Of a stretch of 64,000 bases of DNA, positions 1 to 9,783 are shown in pieces. The notes under the pieces are model-generated. The model saw only the letters and a list, made by a program, of their open reading frames with translations. It did not search any database and was not told the DNA's origin. The first letter of the stretch is position 1. Each line of letters begins with the position of its first letter. The position numbers and the translations under genes were made by a program. The stretch comes from Raphanus sativus (Eukaryota > Streptophyta > Magnoliopsida > Brassicales > Brassicaceae), in assembly GCF_000801105.2 (NCBI RefSeq), contig NC_079519.1, positions 31,285,288-31,349,287 on the forward strand, written 5' to 3'.

Positions 1-1990
1 GTTTATCATCGATCATGCAATTTTATCACAATATGACATGCCATATATCAAATTTCTATTGTCTACTGAAACCAACCAACTCATGTTCCTAAAATCCTAC
101 GACAGAGGTACGTTCGTTATTGTTAATATTTTGTTTTGCTGATTAGTATATTTCATGCAGTATGAAATCAGCTACGGTTGAATATTTGGTGGTGGATTTT
201 GTTATCAAAGATGTGTCGCAAATTGCAATATTATTTTTATGAAATTATTATTTCAATCATGTATATATTAAACGCAAAACTACAAAGTTATAATTAATTT
301 ATTTTTTCAGTCACCACAAATTTTAATTTTCCAGTAATAAAAATCTTTTTTTTTATTTATGTTATTCATGTGCACCTAACACTATACATGTAAAAGGAAT
401 AAAAAAACAAAGGTATTCAAGAAAAGGGCCAGAAAGTCGGAAAGTCCAAGAAAGATGACCCCAAATTTGGGTTGTAACGCACGACAACTACTCTATAGAC
501 AAGAATACACGTGAATACCATTTCCTTCCCTACTTATAAAACCAAAATTACTTTCTTAGACTTTTTTATAATTTGTTTTTGACAAACTTTTTGATAAATA
601 TGTTCATGGACATAAATCAATAGTGACCAATAAAAATATAATATTTGGTAAGAAATTTTGTTTATTTGTGTTATCGTTTTACAAATTAATGGATTTGGAT
701 CTATCAAGAGAGACAGTGTAATTAAGGCAAACAACATAATTTTGGAGTTTTGTAAGTAAAACACATTATTCTAAATCAGAAACACATTAAACTATTCACC
801 ACACGATCTCCGGATTCCTGATCCAACCAACATAGCTTTTTACTAAAATAATTAGCAAAAACAATCAGAGAGAGAAAATGGGGGGGGGGTATAGAGTGAG
901 ATAATGCTTATAATGATGATGATGAAGCTGGCAGATTATGAAAAATTTAAGGAGTACTTATTTGTTTTTATATAATTCTCTACAAAGATTTAAAAAGGCA
1001 ATTGCCTCGAACTTTTCCTTCCTTTTCCGTGTTATGATGAATTCTTGTAGTTTAAGCATAAGATTTAGTCGAATCAAAGCACTACTGTATTTTGGACCAT
1101 CATGATCCATAAACACTATTATCGATAGTGGTTATAAATATCATTTATGTACGTAGATGGAAGATGAAAACCCTATGTATGCTTGTATTTATTAATAAAA
1201 AAATTATTAGACCTAGTGTCTTTTTTTTTTTTTTTGCAAACTAGACCTAGTGTCTTCAAGTCATGCATATGCGCAAGGCCAATATTATAAGACCAAAATC
1301 TGTTTTTGTTTTTGAAAAACTAATGTAATGGCGTTGTAGAGTTACATTTTATATAAATCGTGCTTGCATTTTGGAATATTCGATTGACCCGTTCCAATCC
1401 TGAAGTTATTAACTACTTATTTTTTGACCCAGTATCATATCATGGATCTCTTTGCCGAGACAGCAATCTCAGAGCTGCCTAACCACTACTGTCAAGCTCA
1501 TTTTATAAGTTGTTATCTACCTAACTTGGAAAGAAAGGAATACAAAAATCTTCAAAAAACTATTCATTCCTTTTAGATTAAAAATTTTGTTTAAGTGTTG
1601 TCTTATTCTAGTTTGAAAAAAAAAATCTTGAATTTTATGTAATGGTAGTCTAATCTGTATAATTAAAAAGAAGAAACAGCATGTGTTAACATTTTTATCC
1701 CAAAAATGTGTGACAAAAAATTCAAAATTATTACCAAAAAAAAACTTCATATAAATTGTCGTCAAAATACCACACGCAAGGCACAAAAAGAATCCCTGAT
1801 CTTGAAAGACATGTGAACCCCAAATTATTAAAAAAAAAAAACAATTCGTACAAAAATAGCAAAGTCTTCATTTTCAATATTCAATTCTATTTGTTTGTTT
1901 GGTAAAGTTTCTCCTTGCAGTTGTCAATTTATGCCGACTCAATTCTAGTTAGGTTTTTATTACACGGTAATAATAACACTGAGAGTGAAA
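1..1990. other. AT-rich intergenic sequence, no gene recognised
   Basis: Long AT-rich stretch without an open reading frame that resembles a known protein. It contains homopolymer runs such as the G run near 880 and T run near 1220. A short ATG-initiated frame near 1442 was considered and rejected. The last few hundred bases are presumably the promoter of the DUF868 gene that follows. Confidence 0.6.
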
Positions 1991-2074
1991 GGAGTCTCCT
2001 TTTTGTCTCCATTTGTCTCCATTTTCAGTTTTTTATCGAAGGAAAAAATATTCTTCCTTTACTTTTGGCGATTT

Positions 2075-2360
2075 CCTTCCTCCTCTCTCTCTCTCTATAT
2101 CTCTCTCCTTACTCTCTGGCTTTATCAAAATCCTTGGAGACAACGGATCCAATCAACGAGACTTGTATGAGCGTTCCTCAGATTTAGATGCATTCTTGAT
2201 TCATCTTTGTCTTCAGGTAAGCAAAGTTCACTTTTTTCCATCTGGGTTTCTTCTCCTCGACCTTATAGCTTCCGTCATTGTCTTAATTAAGTCAATCCGT
2301 GTTAAAAGTCCTTAGCTTTACGCATTCTGCCCACCAACTGTTCGTTGAAACTCCGCAGAG
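2075..2360 (+). promoter_or_regulatory. Pyrimidine-rich leader and 5'UTR intron of the DUF868 gene
   Basis: A CT-rich tract (about 2075-2130) typical of plant leaders precedes the DUF868 start codon. A GT donor in the context CAG|gtaagc near 2217 and an acceptor ending ccgcag at about 2360 would remove a leader intron just upstream of the ATG at 2389. Inferred from splice consensus only. Confidence 0.4.
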
Positions 2361-2388
2361 AGAGTGGAATTTGAAGTTTTATAGAGAG

Positions 2389-3285
2389 ATGAAGGATTTT
2401 CCTTCTTGCTTCGGTGAAAACGGAGTCCAAGTCGCGGATTCTTCGTCTTCGAACTCCGGGAAGAACGCTCAGAACCTGGTCACTTCTATCTACCAGTGCC
2501 GTATCCGAGGAAGGACTTGTTTGATCACCCTGACGTGGGCCAAGACTCTGATGGGTCAGAGTGTGACCGTTGGTGTTGATGATTCTCGTAACCAGAGCCT
2601 CTGTAAAGTCGAGATCAAGCCCTGGCTGTTCACCAAACGAAAAGGGTCCAAGAGTTTGGAGGTTTATTCGTGTTGTAGCGTCGATGTTTACTGGGATCTG
2701 GCGTCTGCGAAGTTCGGGTCAGGACCCGAAGCTTTGGGAGGATTCTATTTGGGTGTTGTTGTTGACAGGGAGATGGTTCTGCTTCTCGGTGATATGAAGA
2801 AGGAAGCTTTCAAGAAGACGAACGCTTCGCCTTCGTCTCTGGGCGCCGTGTTCATCGCCAAGAAAGAGCATGTTTTTGGTAAGAGAGAGTTTATAACGAA
2901 GGCTCAGCTCTGTTCAGATGGGGTTAGAGTACATGATGTTGTGATTGAATGTGACACGAGCGTCACTGATCCTTGTCTCGTTGTTCGTGTGGATGGGAAG
3001 ACGTTGTTGCAGGTGAAGCGGCTTAAGTGGAAGTTTCGTGGGAACGATACGATAGTTGTTAATAGAATGGCTGTGGAAGTTCTGTGGGATGTTCATAGTT
3101 GGCTATTTGGGATGCCTTCTTCTACAGCGGGAAACGCAGTGTTTATGTTCAGGACTTGTCAGTCTTCTTCGGATAAGAGCTTGTCTTCTTTCTCACAGGA
3201 CATCATGGCAGCAACAACAACAACAAACTCCAAGTCTCAAAGTTCTGGTTTTTCGCTAATTCTGTATGCTTGGAAGAACGAGTAG
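2389..3285 (+). CDS. DUF868 family protein
   Basis: Single-exon protein of 298 residues. The frame is open further upstream, but the ATG at 2389 gives the N-terminus MKDFPSCFGENGVQ that I recognise as the usual start of this subfamily (close to Arabidopsis At5g28150/At3g04860, from memory). DUF868 fills almost the whole chain, with the characteristic YQCRIRGRTCLITLTW, GFYLGVVVDREMVLLLGDM and FRGNDTIVVNRM segments. It ends with a serine-rich tail and no visible signal peptide or membrane segment. Members of this plant-specific family have no established biochemical role, so none is assigned. It is compact and intact and lies beside a Mutator-like insertion rather than another gene. Confidence 0.9.
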   Translation: MKDFPSCFGENGVQVADSSSSNSGKNAQNLVTSIYQCRIRGRTCLITLTWAKTLMGQSVTVGVDDSRNQSLCKVEIKPWLFTKRKGSKSLEVYSCCSVDVYWDLASAKFGSGPEALGGFYLGVVVDREMVLLLGDMKKEAFKKTNASPSSLGAVFIAKKEHVFGKREFITKAQLCSDGVRVHDVVIECDTSVTDPCLVVRVDGKTLLQVKRLKWKFRGNDTIVVNRMAVEVLWDVHSWLFGMPSSTAGNAVFMFRTCQSSSDKSLSSFSQDIMAATTTTNSKSQSSGFSLILYAWKNE

Positions 3286-3797
3286 AATGCGTTTAAAAGC
3301 GTTTGTTGATTCCTTGTCGACATTTGTTATTTATAGCGTGATGATTAATGAATTGATTCATAATTGGTTTCTGCAAATATAACATTCCTTGCGAAATGCT
3401 GGAACCTTATCAGTCTTGATGAAATGCCATCTCTGTATACATGAGCTACTTATGTCTCCTAGAACTAGAAACTGTTAAGTTCTCCAGGTAGACAGAGCAA
3501 ATACAAGAATGTATCCATTTCAAAATATGTTATATGTAGAAAAAACTATGTTTTTATTATGTAAAATATAAAATTCGACAATTGTTTTAAGAAAATGTGA
3601 AAGCTTTTAAATTTAGATAGGGGAAAATAATTAGAAAAAAGGAAAAAAAAAATATAAATAACCACTACACATAGCTAGATATAGAGATAAAATGACAATT
3701 AGTTCAATATATATTGTATAGGTTATACTCTAACCATATATAATTGTAATGGATATCTTGCTTAGTAATAATTTTTTTTTTGTGTTATAACTTATAA

Positions 3798-3827
3798 CTA
3801 GATTTTGACCCGCGCTTTGAAAGCGCG
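3798..3827 (-). mobile_element. Helitron-type 3' terminus (minus orientation)
   Basis: Read on the minus strand, a perfect GC-rich hairpin (CGCGCTTTC/AAAGCGCG, 3811-3827) is followed after about ten bases by CTAG and then a host T. Hairpin, short spacer, CTRR and insertion before T are the diagnostic 3' end of Helitrons. The matching TC-type 5' end was not found at higher coordinates, so the full extent is unknown. Confidence 0.6.
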
Positions 3828-4225
3828 AAACAATTTTTTTTTTGATAATTTGTTAACCCGTCTCTTTGTTCACTTATATATTTAGACAAAATCATTTTCG
3901 TATCGGTTTAGTTCCATTTTTCGGTTTTATTCTAGTTTGGTTTTGTTTTCAATTTCTCGGTTCAAGAATCATAAATAAGAATCATTTGGTTATTTATGAA
4001 TTTGGTTTTGTTATTTTGGTTTTGTTCGGATAAAAATGTTAGGAAGCTGATAAAATATTGAGGTCAATTCTGGTTAGATTCCGTTTTAAGGATTATTTTT
4101 AATAATTTGGGTATGGTTAATAACTTTATAAAGAATTAGTATGCTTATTTTAAATGTTACAAATTTTGATATTGTTAATTAATTGAATGAACTGGAGAAA
4201 TATATATATTTTTTTAACAATATAA

Positions 4226-4560
4226 GAGTGGGCATTTGGATACTATTCATGTTCATTTTAGATCTATTCGGGCTTTGAGATTTCATGGTTAAATATTTCA
4301 GTCCACTTAGATATTTATAAATTTTAGTTTGGGTTTGGTTCAGATTTTTGTGGATTTGTTTCTGATTTGGATAACCCGTTTATAATAATTTGAAATTTAT
4401 TATATATTTTAAAATTTCAAAATATAAAAATAATATATTAAATATAAATTTGAATAATATATGTCAAAACAGATAAACTTAACATATAAATTAGTTTGTT
4501 TTGAATATTTGGACAAAAAACAATAAATATTTAAATTATATAGTATTTGAGTATTATTTA
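4226..4560. repeat. Partial hAT-like MITE related to the complete copy at 63094-63693
   Basis: It starts with gagtgggcatttgga, like the left end of the 63-kb element. It then follows it through a long AT-rich middle that includes nearly the same phrase (cttaacatataaattagttt) before losing similarity. No right terminus is visible, so it is a truncated copy. Confidence 0.55.
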
Positions 4561-4961
4561 TCTACATGAAATACATAATCTATAATAATGTGTGCTCAGT
4601 ATCATAAATATATTTGTAATGTCACGTGCATAAGATTTTTTTTATAGTTTCTTGTTCAATATTTTATTGGCATACTTAATGAATTTGCTAGAATAAAAAT
4701 ATTTAAAATCCCGTTGGAACTAAGAAGAATTTAAGAAGAGTTATTAAATTTTGAGATTCTATTGTTATTGGTTTATGAATTTTTAAAATCTGAATAGAAT
4801 TCATTGTTATTGGGGTGATGATTTTTAAATTCCACTCAAAATCTTTGGTTATTGGAAAAGTTTAGTTTTTATTGATTTTAACATTCTATTGAAATCTATT
4901 GTTATTGGGATGTAAATTTTCTTTGTTTTTACTCATAAGACTCAATTTTGAGAATATCAAC

Positions 4962-5422
4962 GGGAAAACGGCCAATTCCATCGTGAACATGATCTCTCCA
5001 TTGTTTTCATACACGAACTATCGGATCAAGCCGAAAACACCGTGAACTAATTCTTTTTTTGAATTTCAACCATAAACTTTTGCAATCTGGTTAATTACTA
5101 CATAACCATACATGATTTCGGTTTACCTAGCTTCGGGTGCTGACATGGCACACACGAACCTATAACAGATTTGGTCGGTTTAGTGACGAACCAAATTTAA
5201 AAAAAAAAAATCTTTTTGACAAAACTACGTAGTTTTGTTGCCTTGACTTAATACATACAATTTGAGGAAAATAATTATTAGGGTTAACGTGATTTGCAGA
5301 AACAAAACGAAGAAGAAGAAGAAGGAAGGAAAGAGAGGCGACATGGGAGATGAGCCAGAGAGGGATGAAACAGAGAGGTATGAGGCAGATTCAGAGGCAG
5401 AGAGATATGAGGCCGAGAGGAA
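4962..5422 (+). repeat. Left terminal inverted repeat of the MULE
   Basis: Outer edge GGGAAAACGG. The repeat includes the transposase promoter region and leader, and continues past the start codon at 5343 into the first about 26 codons. Identity with the right arm can be followed by eye from 4962 to the gaggccgagaggaa motif at 5409-5422. Confidence 0.88.
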
Positions 5423-7430
5423 TGAGCAACAATTTGATGAAGAAGCAAGAGTAGAAAGGAATGTGGCTGATTTTGTTGATGAAGATTTTGATGAGTATGC
5501 TACACCTGTATGTTCAGACGATGATGAAGATGGTGTTGAGAAAGAAGGGTACTTGAGGTACATAAAAGGCAGTGGTAATCTGAAATTAAGACAAGCTTTT
5601 GACAGTTTGGAGGCTTTCAAAAAAGCTATGGTTGACTATGTGCTAAAGCATAGGTGGAATATTAAGTATGTGCGTTGGGAGAAAGACAAATCAGAATTGA
5701 AATGTGCTAGTGAAGCTGAAGAAGGAGAGGAACAATGTATGTGGAAGATTTACTGCTCTTATGAACAACCGTTGCAGAAGTGGCTAGTTAAAGTGTTAAC
5801 GAAGGAGCACACTTGCATGAGGAGTGGACGTTCAAGACTGCTTACACAAGAGGTTATTGCTGGGTTGTTCGTTGATGACATAAGGGAAAATCCTAAATTA
5901 ATGCCGAAAGAGATTCTAGAAGATATTCAGAAGCGTTGGGAGTTAACTGCAACCATAGTTCAGTGCAGGAACGCAAAGAAAAGGGCATTAGAAATTATCA
6001 AAGAGGAGCAAGACTTACAGTTCTCACGGCTTAGAGATTACAGAGTTGAGTTATTAGAGTCGAATAAGGACTCATCAGTGCATCTAGAGACAGTCCAAGG
6101 TGACGATGGTAGTGATGTATTTTACAGATTCTATGTCTGTTTTGCTGCATTGAAGAAGACATGGACCTCCCACTGTAGACCTATCTTTGGTCTTGATGGA
6201 TGCTTTCTTAAATGCACAACAAAAGGTCAACTGTTAGCAGCAGTCGGGAGAGACGCCAACAACCAGATGTTCCCCATTGCTTGGGCTGTTGTTGATGTTG
6301 AAAATGAACCCAACTGGAGATGGTTTATTGAGAAGCTGCAAATCGACTTAAACCTGCAAGATGGTAATGGATTTACTGTGATTTCTGACAGACAAAAGGG
6401 GTTGTTAAATGCTGTAGAAGATTTATTACCACGGGTCGAGCATAGGATGTGTGCAAGACACATCTACGCAAACCTAAAGAAGGTATATCCTAACAGAGCT
6501 GACATGAAAGGATTGTTTTGGAAGGTCGCAAAGAGTTACAATACAGCTCAATACAACAAAAGGGTGGATGAAGTTAAGGCATACGACATGGATGTCTATA
6601 ACTCAATGATGATGAAGAATCCCAAAAACTGCAGCCTTGCTTTCTTCTCACCAACATCTTCATGTGATGATGTAAGTAACAACATATCTGAATCCTTTAA
6701 CCATGCCATAGACCCTGCAAGATATATGCCATTTGTGGAGATGTTAGAGACGATACGCCGAAGAGCTATGCTTCGGATAGAGGCAAGAAAGGTTATATCA
6801 ATGAAACACAGAGGAAAGTTTAGTATTAAAGCAGTGGAGAGAGTGGAACTAGAGCAGACAAAGATCAGGCCGTGTCAGGTATATCCTTGTGGTCATGAAA
6901 GCTTTGAAGTGAAGGAGAAAAACTCATCATACAAAGTAAAGATGTTGGAGCGTAGTTGTACGTGTAGAAAATGGGAAATTTCTGGGTTGCCTTGTCGTCA
7001 TGCACTGAAAGTTATTGTAGAGAAGAAGCGAAAGAAAGAGGATTACATTGGTGATTGCTATCTCACTTCAAAGTGGAGAATGCAATACCAAACACCAATT
7101 GAGGCTGTTCATGGTGTGAATTTTTGGAACAAGAGTGACGAGGCTGTGATTGTGCCTCCAACAACAGAAGATACAGATTCAGTGTTAGGAAGAAAGAAGA
7201 TTCCTAAGAGGATAAAAGGGAAGAACGAGTCACCGAGCAAGAAGAAAACAAAGGTTACACAAGAGTCTCCAACAAAAATTTCTAGAGCAAGAAGAACCAT
7301 CCATTGTGGAAGATGTGGAGCAGCTGGACACAACACACGAGGCTGTATTGGCATTGGTGTTGAGATTCAACGTCCACCCAAGAAGAACAAGACAAGCTCC
7401 CAACCAATGCTTAGCCAAGTGATCAACTAA
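5343..7430 (+). CDS. MuDR-family transposase (MULE)
   Basis: Cut-and-paste transposase of 695 residues, starting at the first ATG (5343); the frame is open upstream but only through non-ATG codons. Order of parts: an acidic N-terminus rich in E, R and Y; a MuDR N-terminal DNA-binding region (about 80-160); the MULE catalytic domain (about 260-455) with candidate DDE residues D285 in FGLDGCF, D349 in VISDRQ and E450 in NNISESFNHAI; a SWIM zinc finger (C540, C542, C551, H553); and a C-terminal CCHC zinc knuckle (C655, C658, H663, C668) after a basic tract. No stop or frameshift is seen, so it may be functional. It lies inside its TIRs, which presumably carry its promoter. FAR1-like domesticated relatives share the domains, but TIRs and target duplication argue for a live transposon. 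Confidence 0.93.
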   Translation: MGDEPERDETERYEADSEAERYEAERNEQQFDEEARVERNVADFVDEDFDEYATPVCSDDDEDGVEKEGYLRYIKGSGNLKLRQAFDSLEAFKKAMVDYVLKHRWNIKYVRWEKDKSELKCASEAEEGEEQCMWKIYCSYEQPLQKWLVKVLTKEHTCMRSGRSRLLTQEVIAGLFVDDIRENPKLMPKEILEDIQKRWELTATIVQCRNAKKRALEIIKEEQDLQFSRLRDYRVELLESNKDSSVHLETVQGDDGSDVFYRFYVCFAALKKTWTSHCRPIFGLDGCFLKCTTKGQLLAAVGRDANNQMFPIAWAVVDVENEPNWRWFIEKLQIDLNLQDGNGFTVISDRQKGLLNAVEDLLPRVEHRMCARHIYANLKKVYPNRADMKGLFWKVAKSYNTAQYNKRVDEVKAYDMDVYNSMMMKNPKNCSLAFFSPTSSCDDVSNNISESFNHAIDPARYMPFVEMLETIRRRAMLRIEARKVISMKHRGKFSIKAVERVELEQTKIRPCQVYPCGHESFEVKEKNSSYKVKMLERSCTCRKWEISGLPCRHALKVIVEKKRKKEDYIGDCYLTSKWRMQYQTPIEAVHGVNFWNKSDEAVIVPPTTEDTDSVLGRKKIPKRIKGKNESPSKKKTKVTQESPTKISRARRTIHCGRCGAAGHNTRGCIGIGVEIQRPPKKNKTSSQPMLSQVIN

Positions 7431-7981
7431 AATATTTTTTCTGTCTTTTTCTAGTTTTTATTGTGTGTTGATATGCTATGGTTATGTTTGATGTGTTTTG
7501 AAACTAATTTGTGTTATCTCCAAGACTTTTGTTTGGTAATGGTACTTTTTTTTATGCGAAAGCCACTGTTTTTGGTGTTTAAAATAGAGCATCGACAGCA
7601 TAAAGAAGAGCTCCCTGCTGTTTCTTTTTTATCTGTTTTTTCAGAAGAGACTCTGTTTTTGCTCATTTTTTTTTCTCTGTTTTTACAAAAACCTTTTCTT
7701 TGTTTCTCTCGAACTGAGGGATCACCCCCTCCTTTTCTTTTCTTGTCCATTTGGTCATATTAATCAATGGAATTATTTCAATGAATAAAAAAAATAGAGG
7801 CAAACACGTTTCAAACATGACAAGTTCATCTTCTTACTACATAATACATGTCTTATTACACAGAATGCAGATTTATAACCAAGCTACATAAAGAACTTAT
7901 ACAAAATACCAAACACTACAACACACACAACCATGTTCTTCAAGCTCCTAAGTTCCATCTTCAGTGTCCTTTTCGAATCCT
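7431..7981. other. 3' non-coding part of the MULE
   Basis: T-rich sequence between the transposase stop and the right TIR. It probably holds the 3'UTR and polyadenylation region. No second gene is visible. Confidence 0.6.
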
Positions 7982-8480
7982 CTTCCTCTCGGCCTCATAC
8001 CTCTCTGCCTCATACCTCTCTGTTTCATCCCTCTTTGTCTCCTCTCTCTCATTCTCAGCTCTTAACGACTCATCTCCTTCTGTCTCTGGCTCATCTCCCA
8101 TGTCACCTCTCTTTTCTTCCTTCTTCTTCTTCTTCGTTTTATTCCTGCAAATCACGATGAGCCCTAATAATTATTTTCCCCAAATATGTGTTAAGTCAAG
8201 GCAACAAAACTACATCGTTTTGTCAAAAAGATTTTTTTTTTTTTAATTTGGTTCGTCATTAAACCGACCAAATCTGTTATAGGTTCGTGTATGCCATGTC
8301 AGCACCCGAAGCTAGGTAAACCGAAATCAGATACGGTTATGTAGTAATTAACCAAATTGAAAAAGTTTATGGTTGAAATTCAAAAAAAGAATTAGTTCAT
8401 GGTGTTTTCGGCTTGATCCGATAATTCGTGTATGAAAACAATGGAGAGATCAAGTTCATGATGGAATTGGCCGTTTTCCC
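7982..8480 (-). repeat. Right terminal inverted repeat of the MULE, with a duplicated transposase N-terminus
   Basis: Reverse complement of 4962-5422, ending GGCCGTTTTCCC at 8480. On the minus strand it carries its own ATG (8101) and codons for MGDEPE, then an acidic DETERYEAERYEAER stretch matching the transposase start, and closes at 7961 as a 46-residue frame. It contains about 40-50 extra bases relative to the left arm. Any promoter in the TIR would transcribe inward, antisense to the transposase gene. Confidence 0.85.
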
Positions 8481-8490
8481 GAATATCAAC

Positions 8491-8989
8491 TATACCCATA
8501 AGATTTTTGAAATCTATGCAATAAAATACACTCACATACAAAAACACACAAAATAGAATAATGAAATAATACAAAGAAATTTTAACATAATACAAATCAC
8601 AACTTAATATATATATTATAAAAATGTAATAAAAGTTAAAAACTTTTTAAAATATTTTTCGAATTTCAAAAAAATAAAGAAATTGAAAAATGAAAAAAAA
8701 TTATATAAAAAGTTCAAATTTAAAAACATATATTTCGAAACTATACCTTTACAGTTTCAACATATAATAATTATTATGTTGTTTTATCATTTTTGAATAT
8801 ATAATTAAATCTATAAATATTAAAATCTGAAAATAAAAAATTTGAAAATAGTTTGAAAATTATTTTCAAATTGCAAAAAGATTTTTTAAATGAGAAAAAA
8901 ATCTAACTTTTATAATAATTTCGAATTTAAAACATATAATTCAATTTTTTAAAAAATTATTAATTTTATTATTTCTTTATTACACTTTG

Positions 8990-9020
<31 letters not shown>

Positions 9021-9560
9021 AGCCAAGTACATCTCTTTAATGAAAACTCTTTTGGTAAGCCAAATTGATGAAAATCTATATCAATCTAAGGAAGTTATGA
9101 TCAAATTTTATAAGTCAATGTATATACAATTTTCACAATCCACATAATTTTAAAATCTATCAATTTTTAAAATTCACAAACTCTATGCAAATTTATCTCC
9201 CAATAACCCCCCCCCCCCTAATATAGATATATATGGCCGACATTTATGGGTATAATTAATCCTAAAATGACTAAAGAAATCTTGATGGAATCGTAAATAT
9301 CTTTTCTAACAATACAAATATATTATTTCTTTTTCAAAATGATTAAAATAATTATTAATTAATAGATAATGGTAGTCTTATATAATTATATGCAAAGTTC
9401 AAGGGGATTTAAAAAAAAGCCGCTGTTTTAATTGTATTGATAAGTTAGGTCATATTTCCTTTATAATAAGTTAATAGCATATGAGGTGGATATTAATTAG
9501 TGTTTTTATTTTAATAAGATAAGATAAATTTTAATTATTCAGTTCAAATTTCCCCCCTGG
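8491..9560. other. AT-rich intergenic sequence, no gene recognised
   Basis: Very AT-rich sequence between the MULE and the RPS1 promoter. It includes a TA dinucleotide run (about 8990-9020) and a C run near 9210. No coding or RNA gene signal was seen. Confidence 0.6.
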
Positions 9561-9570
9561 CACATGGCAT

Positions 9571-9632
9571 AAACGTCACGCTGTTTAGACGAATGATTAA
9601 TAAACGTCACGTAGTTTATCTGAAACGTGGCA
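9571..9632 (+). promoter_or_regulatory. Cluster of ACGT-core elements upstream of RPS1
   Basis: Within about 210 bp of the RPS1 start codon lie two copies of aaacgtcacg (9571 and 9602) and an ACGTGGC motif (9626-9632). ACGT cores are known bZIP/bHLH sites in light- and ABA-regulated plant promoters. The role here is inferred. Confidence 0.35.
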
Positions 9633-9783
9633 CTTGTCTTTACCGTCCGATCAAATAACTAACCCAAGTCCAGATCTTCATCCTCACACTCTCTTCCTCC
9701 CTTATCTAACTTGACGCCAGTAAGAGCCAATAGAAGAAGAACAGATAACTCTCTGAGTGGGAAACTCAAACTCTTCAGACTCA

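Larger units (their letters stand above)
3286..4951. other. AT-rich intergenic sequence with transposon relics
   Basis: No protein-coding signal between the DUF868 gene and the Mutator-like element. It holds a Helitron-type terminus near 3798 and a partial copy of a CGGTT/GGGTT-rich MITE-like repeat (about 4226-4560), both listed separately. The rest is AT-rich filler. Confidence 0.6.
4962..8480 (+). mobile_element. Complete Mutator-like element (TIR-MULE) with intact transposase
   Basis: A 3519-bp element bounded by inverted repeats beginning GGGAAAACGGCCAATTCCAT on the left and ending with its complement on the right. It is flanked by the perfect 10-bp direct repeat gaatatcaac (4952-4961 and 8481-8490), close to the 9-bp target duplication expected of Mutator elements. 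The left TIR runs to about 5422 and the right from about 7982, roughly 460-500 bp each with a few percent divergence. It encodes a single uninterrupted transposase on the plus strand. No second mudrB-like gene is seen, as usual outside maize. Perfect target duplication, readable TIRs and an open frame make it a candidate autonomous element. Confidence 0.92.

Noticed and set aside
1442..1580. Short ATG-initiated frame MDLFAETAISELPNHYCQ...
   Set aside because: Under 50 codons, no recognisable family, no splice partner found nearby.
5225..5620. Minus-strand frame with serine-rich translation
   Set aside because: Shadow of the acidic N-terminal transposase codons on the opposite strand.
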